Assembly: GCF_014898055.3 (NCBI RefSeq)
Contig: NW_023601104.1
Span: forward strand, 67,997,106 to 68,061,105
Reading direction: 5' to 3'
Source: Talpa occidentalis
Taxonomy: Eukaryota > Chordata > Mammalia > Eulipotyphla > Talpidae
DNA length: 64,000 nt
Below, in pieces: positions 58,886 to 64,000 of the stretch. How positions within the stretch are numbered: position 1 is the first letter of the stretch; every line of letters starts with the position of its first letter. Position numbers and translations under genes: made by a program. The notes under the pieces were generated by a model. It did no database searches and was not told the origin of the DNA. It was given only the letters and a program-made list of their open reading frames with translations.

Positions 58886-60406
58886 GTGAGCTGCCAGACT
58901 TGTCTCAGAGCACAAGTGACAACTGGCTTTTCAGCAGGGAGTGGATGTTGAGAAATCCTGGTTGTTGCCAGAAAAGGACCATTTCCTCAGCTCTGAGTTG
59001 AGGAGGCTGAACCAAGGTGCCATGTGGCCACGGTGGGAGATTTATGCATTAATTCTCTCATTCATAAAGGTGACAGGTGAAAAGATAGGTCATGAGTCTG
59101 TCATATGCCTGGTACCCTTCCTCAATGCAACAGTTCCCCTGCGACAGTTATGCTTTAGTAGGTCTTAGAAGTGTACTAGCTTTAGTGGAAAATCTGAGCT
59201 TCACAGGAATATCGAGAATCTCACTAGCACTGTGAGATCACAGACTGCCCTGCACAAATCCTGATACAATTTGTGTCTTGTTCTTGGCTCTCCAGTCCCA
59301 CTGCCACACGACCTACTCCTAAATGCTAACCTGGACACTGTCATCTGTGTTTAAATAGTCATATGCATTAGGAGATGGAGTATAAATTTCTTGGGGTTAC
59401 ATGGGTCCAATCTCTGGCACCCTTCTTGTATCATAAATAGCACTATATTTAAATGCTGGGGCTAGAAAGTTCTGTATGGGTTTACATGCAGTCAGTGCAT
59501 CTTTGCCTGTGGTATTTGAAGATAATTTTTGTTATCCATGGCCAGGCAGCAGTCAAGTGTGGTGACATAGCTTCTTAGGGTGCAGTGTTTCTGTAGCACA
59601 CTCCATTTAGCCACCCCAATACTGTCACATGTTGTTCAGCAGCTTTGTTCAGTTACTCCCAAAGTGATAACTATCAGCTGTCTCAGGAATTATCACCTGT
59701 CTCTTGGTCTGGGCTGAAACTGTTCTGTATTTTGTAGTGCTAATGCCTGAAAGTGCTAAGACTGTTCTGCCAGCGTGTCTCATTGCCCTTGGGACAGTCA
59801 TACATAGCCTGAGTGTTTTTAATTCAGGGATTCACTTATGATAGACTGTGACAAGTAGTCATGATTTTGTTTGAACTGGAAGACTCGTGGGTAGTCATAC
59901 TCAGCACCCCAGAGCAGAGAAAAGGGGTATTTTGATGGCTTACAGTGAGCCTGTGTGCAGGGCTACTACTAGGGGAGTATTAGTCTCTGTTGTGCATTTT
60001 CTGTGGTTCTCACTGATGTCCTACATAGCCTTGGACACAAGGGAGGGTAATGTGTGCAGTGTCACCACTTCAAAATAGAACTGTCCCTTCACGGAGCCTC
60101 TGCAGCTTCAGTCATCTGAGGTGAAGACCCTCACACTTAGCAGTAGAGAAGTGTGTCCTACTGTCCTTTTAAGATTTGACTTAGCTATCCGAATAGTTAA
60201 TGACTGTTTCCAGGTCTGTTAGGATGCTCTGTATATAGATAGTTTGAAAGTAACTCCTAAGCCCAAAGTTCATTTTTTAGAACCTTTTACAGTTTCTCAG
60301 CCTGAGAGAGCAGAGCCTGGGTGCCCTCCACCCCTCCCTATCCCCAGGTGACCCTGAACTCTTATACCGCCCCCATCCTTGCATGAAGCTACTTCATGTC
60401 AATAGG

Positions 60407-60453
60407 GACAAGGGTCGTATGTTTAAAATTGACAAGGTCGTATGTTTAAAATT
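60407..60453. repeat. Short tandem duplication, two units of 24 and 23 bp
   Basis: GACAAGGGTCGTATGTTTAA... at 60407-60430 is repeated at 60431-60453 with one G missing. No other copies are seen. Confidence 0.9.
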
Positions 60454-61484
60454 CCACAAGATCTGTTTACTGTGAAACCGCATCCAGCAAAATTCCTCCT
60501 TGAGGGAAAGGATTTCAAAATCGTGCCAAAAGTGCTTTACAGTGCAAACAGAAAGTACTTCAAATAAATACAAGGAAGAAAATCAGTCTACTGAAGCAGA
60601 ATCTGTCCAAGTCAGATACTTTTGACCTGCTCTTTCTTGATAATTCTGTGTCTGTCACTCTCTGGTCATCTCCTGTGCTCTTTCTTTTCTTCTTTATTCT
60701 ACCATGTTCTCTGTATCCTTTGCCTTCATACAGCACTTTCTTCAGACAAGTGTTGAAGCTGGCTTCTCTGTACTCCTAGTTATGGTTTCTACTGAGCAAC
60801 ATTCACTCCCTCCTCTCCAGCTTTTAGCTGCTGAACTTGGGTCTCAGATGATAACAGTATACGCCTCTCCTTATTCCCAAGTGATTGTCTTGCTCTTCAC
60901 TCCTCTCTTAAAATTATCCATACACATTCTGTTACTCCACTCTTCTATGAAAAGTATTGAATCTTTAGCATGTCCCTTATACAATGCTCTTACAAGTAAT
61001 GAAAGAGAAGTGGTGGTTGTGTTATCCTGAACAGAGCCTATCTGCTCACCATAACTCTGTGTGTGTGTGCACATGTGCCTTTGTGTGCTCATGCTTGCTG
61101 GGGAGACAAGCACTGAATTTCCTTGCCCCGTAGGTAAAATTCAAACAGAGGGTGAAAAGCAAGACTTTATCTTTCTAGTCCTTCTCCCTTCCCTTCTTGC
61201 CCTATTACCTTATATGTCTGCACTGAGGAAGAACAAATAGAAACTTGTTATGTCCAGTATCATCATCTGAACCCAGAAACATAAATGCCTAGAAGCTGTC
61301 AGGCCACCAGCCCTGTGATCTCCCTGGCATGCACTTCCTCCTTTCCCCCCTTCCAGCCCATTAGGCAAAAGGGTGTCCCTGGTCCATCCCTTCCTTCTGC
61401 TCAGGGCCCAGCTGGACAGTAGGAGCTTCCCCCCGACTCTAGATTTTCAGTCTTTCCCTTTCAACATGTTACTTGTTTGACTCT

Positions 61485-61489
<5 letters not shown>

Positions 61490-61515
<26 letters not shown>

Positions 61516-61527
61516 ATGCACACACAC
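61490..61527. repeat. (CT)n followed by (CA)n
   Basis: About 13 CT units (61490-61515) are followed by ATG and a short CACACACAC run. Intronic microsatellite; an ORF through it is an artefact. Confidence 0.9.
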
Positions 61528-61559
61528 ACCTTAGCACCCCCTATCCCATCTGCTTACTG

Positions 61560-62180
61560 TCCTCTTCTTTTTTCAACTCAAAGTTCTTGAAAGCTTGTCC
61601 ACACACTCCTCCTGTTCACTCTTCCTCAACCCCCCTCAGTATGTCCTCCTCACGTCCCCAAAGCTGTTCTCACTAGGGAACCTCATCTTCCTTGTTGCCA
61701 AAGCCTGGGAACACCTCCCAATCATTAGTCGTCTTTGATTTCTTCTTGGTATGTGACACCGATGGCCACTGACTCCATGATGAAATGACTTCTCCTTTGC
61801 AATACCACCATCCCCCTCTGTTTCCTCCTCCGAAAGTTCCTCTCCTTCTTGTACTTATCTCATCAATGCTGACTTCTCTCTAGTTCTGTTTTTTTCTGAT
61901 GGTTCCACTGTTTACCCCACTTATATCTGTGCATTCAGTACCCTACCTGTTACCAACACTAGTGCTTAGTATTCCAAACAGATCTCCCCAGGACTCCACA
62001 CCCAGTTGTGCACCTGTCTACTAAAAATCACACCCTCCTCCAACCATCTCTACCTGGATCCCCTGTTACTCTCTGTCTACGTTGTTGCCTTGGCCATAAG
62101 CTCAAACCTCATCCTTTTACCCTCAGCTACCACAGTCCAGTTATATTTCACACCCCTGAGCAGCTCCAGGGTCTGTCCAC
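61560..62180 (+). mobile_element. L2 LINE fragment, probable
   Basis: Phrases follow the coding part of L2 as I remember it: TCTTGAAAGCTTGTCCACAC, then TCACTAGGGAACCTCATCTT, CCTTGTTGCCAAAGCCTGGG, TTGATTTCTTCTTGGTATGTGAC and CCACTGACTCCATGATGAAA. It is full of frame breaks. The ORFs at 61473-61676 and 62006-62446 are chance readings. Confidence 0.55.
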
Positions 62181-62504
62181 TGCCCCATCCTCCCTTGGTC
62201 ACTGTCATCGCTCACCTGGGTTACTGCGCTTTGATACATGTTCATAATTTTAGAGGGAATCAGACACATACCAAAGCACTTTTTCAAAACATTAAGTATT
62301 TGGTATTTTTTCCACATCCCATGCTCCTTTCTTCCTCCAAAATAAAATGTGGAATCAGAAACTTCAAATCCCACTATGTTCTCTTCCTCCAGCTCTACAT
62401 GGAACAAAAAAAAAATGAGATGCAATTAGATGAGCCAGAGAAATAAGCAAATTGAATGGAAAATACACATAGAATTAGTCATTCCAGCATGATGTAATAG
62501 AACA

Positions 62505-62665
62505 AAAGGCCCAAGCTGAGAGCCCAGAGACCTAGGTTCTATTTCTGCTGATTACGTGAACTTGCTTTGTGATCCTGGGTGAGCTGCATAATCTCTCTGG
62601 ACCTCAGCTATCATCTTCTAGTGGGGGGGTTAAGTCTCTAAGGTCCATCTAAAGGTCTATGCAAG
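62505..62665 (+). mobile_element. MIR SINE relic
   Basis: Sense MIR order: CCCAGAGACCTAGGTTCTAT, TTTCTGCTGATTACGTGAAC, GTGATCCTGGGTGAGCTGCA, TAATCTCTCTGGACCTCAGC. Confidence 0.6.
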
Positions 62666-62943
62666 GTGGGTCATTATAAAGAGCTTCCACAATTCTGACT
62701 TGAGAGGCAGTATTAATGAGAAAGGTGCCAAGAATGAAATCTAATACCAATTTAATTACTTTTATGTAAAAACATTAAGATTTAGTTATTTCAGTTGTAT
62801 CTTAACAATCACCTGTGGGCAGAGTTTGTAAATTAAACAAACATTAAAATTTCATTTTTGGGCAAATTAGCTAAAAGCGTGAAAAATTACTGCAGAAATT
62901 TAAGTTATAAATCTTGGTTTTAATATTTGCATGTTCTTTTTAG

Positions 62944-63050
62944 CTCTTGAAATTTGTTCCTGAAAAAAGTGACATTGACCTGTTGGAGGAACATAAACAT
63001 GAACTGGATCGGATGGCCAAGGCTGATAGATTTCTTTTTGAGATGAGTCG
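62944..63050 (+). CDS. DAAM1: DAAM1 coding exon, residues ~731-766 (FH2)
   Basis: 107 nt, phase 0 at the start, reading [20 protein letters not shown] and ending FLFEMS plus two bases (CG) of a split Arg codon. The [18 protein letters not shown] segment is a core FH2 signature shared by formins. The acceptor is GTTCTTTTTAG and the donor TCG|GTAAGT. The rest of FH2 and the DAD lie beyond the window. Confidence 0.98.
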
Positions 63051-64000
63051 GTAAGTCTGAAAATGCTTAAAAAGATGCCCCTAAGGAAGTTAAACTTTCG
63101 AATCACACCAAATTATTTGAACCAATTAACTTGGCTTAACTTGAAGTTGTTTTGAATTCCAAAATCTTCTCAAGTTTGAGTTGTATGGAGTTTAATTGTT
63201 TGAGTTGTTGCCTCTGGGTGAGCCAGGGTCAGGGTTTCTTCACAATTATCTCTGTTTCTGGCTCTCCTTGGCTTCAGTGCTTTTACCTAATCTAGCCATA
63301 CTTTCCCTGGTTCCAGTCAGTGTCTTTCTCTTCACAACTCTGATTTCTTGGGATTGCATCTTGCTCCTCCTAGTGCCTCAGCAGTTTGGTTTTTTTTTTA
63401 AGATTTTTTTTTTTTTTTAAATTTATACAAGACCCAGGGTACAGGCCAGATGCGTGGAAAGGTGAGAGGATTCACCTGAGACAGAGCAGGGAATAGAACA
63501 GGCAGACTGATGAAATACACTGCTGAGGGGAGCAGCGGGCGAGACAGGAGAGATCCGCCGCACCATGTGGATTTCTCCCCAGCCGGCCGGGATTGAACCC
63601 ATGCTGCAGAGGCTGCAGACCATCTCACAGTGCAGCGCTCAACCACCTGTGCCACCAGGGAAACCCTAGTGTCTCAACATCTTAAGAGTGTTATAAATAT
63701 GGGGGTAGGGGGTGGCTAGACTTGACAGTGTCAGCTTGAAGCCCATATAGCTGAGCAGCCAGTATTTGGATGTTAAATCATGACAGTGTACACGTCATTA
63801 ATCAATCATGGCACTCTTCCCACAGAGCTTGGCAAGCTTTCTCGACCCTTCCATAGAAAGCCCTGAGGTAGTTACTGCTCTGTAACTGAGTTTGGCGTGT
63901 GAGCTGAGTATGTTTGCCACCCCAGGCCTAGTGCATTGGTTCTACAATAGAAAAGGACCAGTGGTCCTGAAAATCTCAGTCAACCCCAGGGCAGAGCTCT
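63051..64000 (+). other. DAAM1: Following intron (partial)
   Basis: Only the first 950 bp are in the window. It contains a reverse SINE (63384-63665). The remainder is unique-looking and no gene is seen. Confidence 0.85.
63384..63665 (-). mobile_element. tRNA-derived T+ SINE, subfamily A
   Basis: Reverse orientation: two T runs split by AAGA at the tail, then ATTTATACAAGACCCAGGGT, GGCCAGATGCGTGGAAAGG, CACTGCTGAGGGGAGCAG and the head CCACCAGGGAAACC. An imperfect 14-bp target duplication (CTAGTGCCTCAGCA near 63370, CTAGTGTCTCAACA near 63666) flanks it. The ORFs over it are SINE readings. Confidence 0.9.

Larger units (their letters stand above)
58886..62943 (+). other. DAAM1: Intron of 4.1 kb
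   Basis: It holds a short tandem duplication (60407-60453), a (CT)n(CA)n tract near 61490-61527, an L2-like segment (61560-62180) and a MIR (62505-62665). 58890-60400 and 60460-61480 show no gene and nothing I can name with confidence. Confidence 0.85.

Overview
This window is mammalian genomic DNA from inside one protein-coding gene, read on the + strand: DAAM1 (Dishevelled-associated activator of morphogenesis 1), a diaphanous-related formin. Seventeen internal coding exons were recognised from their protein content and joined by eye. Every one has AG/GT borders, the phases agree at all sixteen junctions, and there is no internal stop. They total 2,114 nt, about 705 codons, and cover roughly residues 62-766 of the ~1,078-residue human protein (numbering from memory of the family). 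The start codon exon and the 3' end of the gene (rest of FH2, DAD tail) lie outside the window.

Layout: 1-6115 is the end of a 5' intron with an old L1 fragment. The exon at 6116-6205 opens the GTPase-binding region and is followed by a 22-kb intron. Exons at 28214, 34086, 36133, 36996, 37224, 38486, 38780 and 39293 encode the GBD/FH3 (armadillo, DID) regulatory half. Exons at 39715 and 42943 encode the coiled coil. The exon at 43659 encodes the proline-rich FH1 and the first residues of FH2. Exons at 44266, 51257, 52369, 58801 and 62944 encode the N-terminal part of FH2. The 30-nt exon at 51257-51286 is a microexon in the FH2 linker, with a TGC-rich, weak acceptor typical of neural microexons. 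It is the most interesting element in the window.

The organism is a placental mammal. I see no Alu and no rodent B1/B2. There are instead eleven copies of a ~270-bp tRNA-derived SINE with a GGCCTCCCTGGTGGCGCAG-type head and an AATAAA...TCTTT tail, together with L1, L2, MIR, MER5-like, hAT-like and mariner-like relics. The SINE is probably specific to one laurasiatherian lineage, but I could not assign the species from the sequence alone.

The remaining ORFs are intronic noise, antisense SINE readings or read-through of true exons. No second gene, RNA gene, CRISPR array or obvious new system was found. The points worth a second look are microexon regulation, SINE biology, a 77-bp dispersed duplication and several structured intronic tracts.
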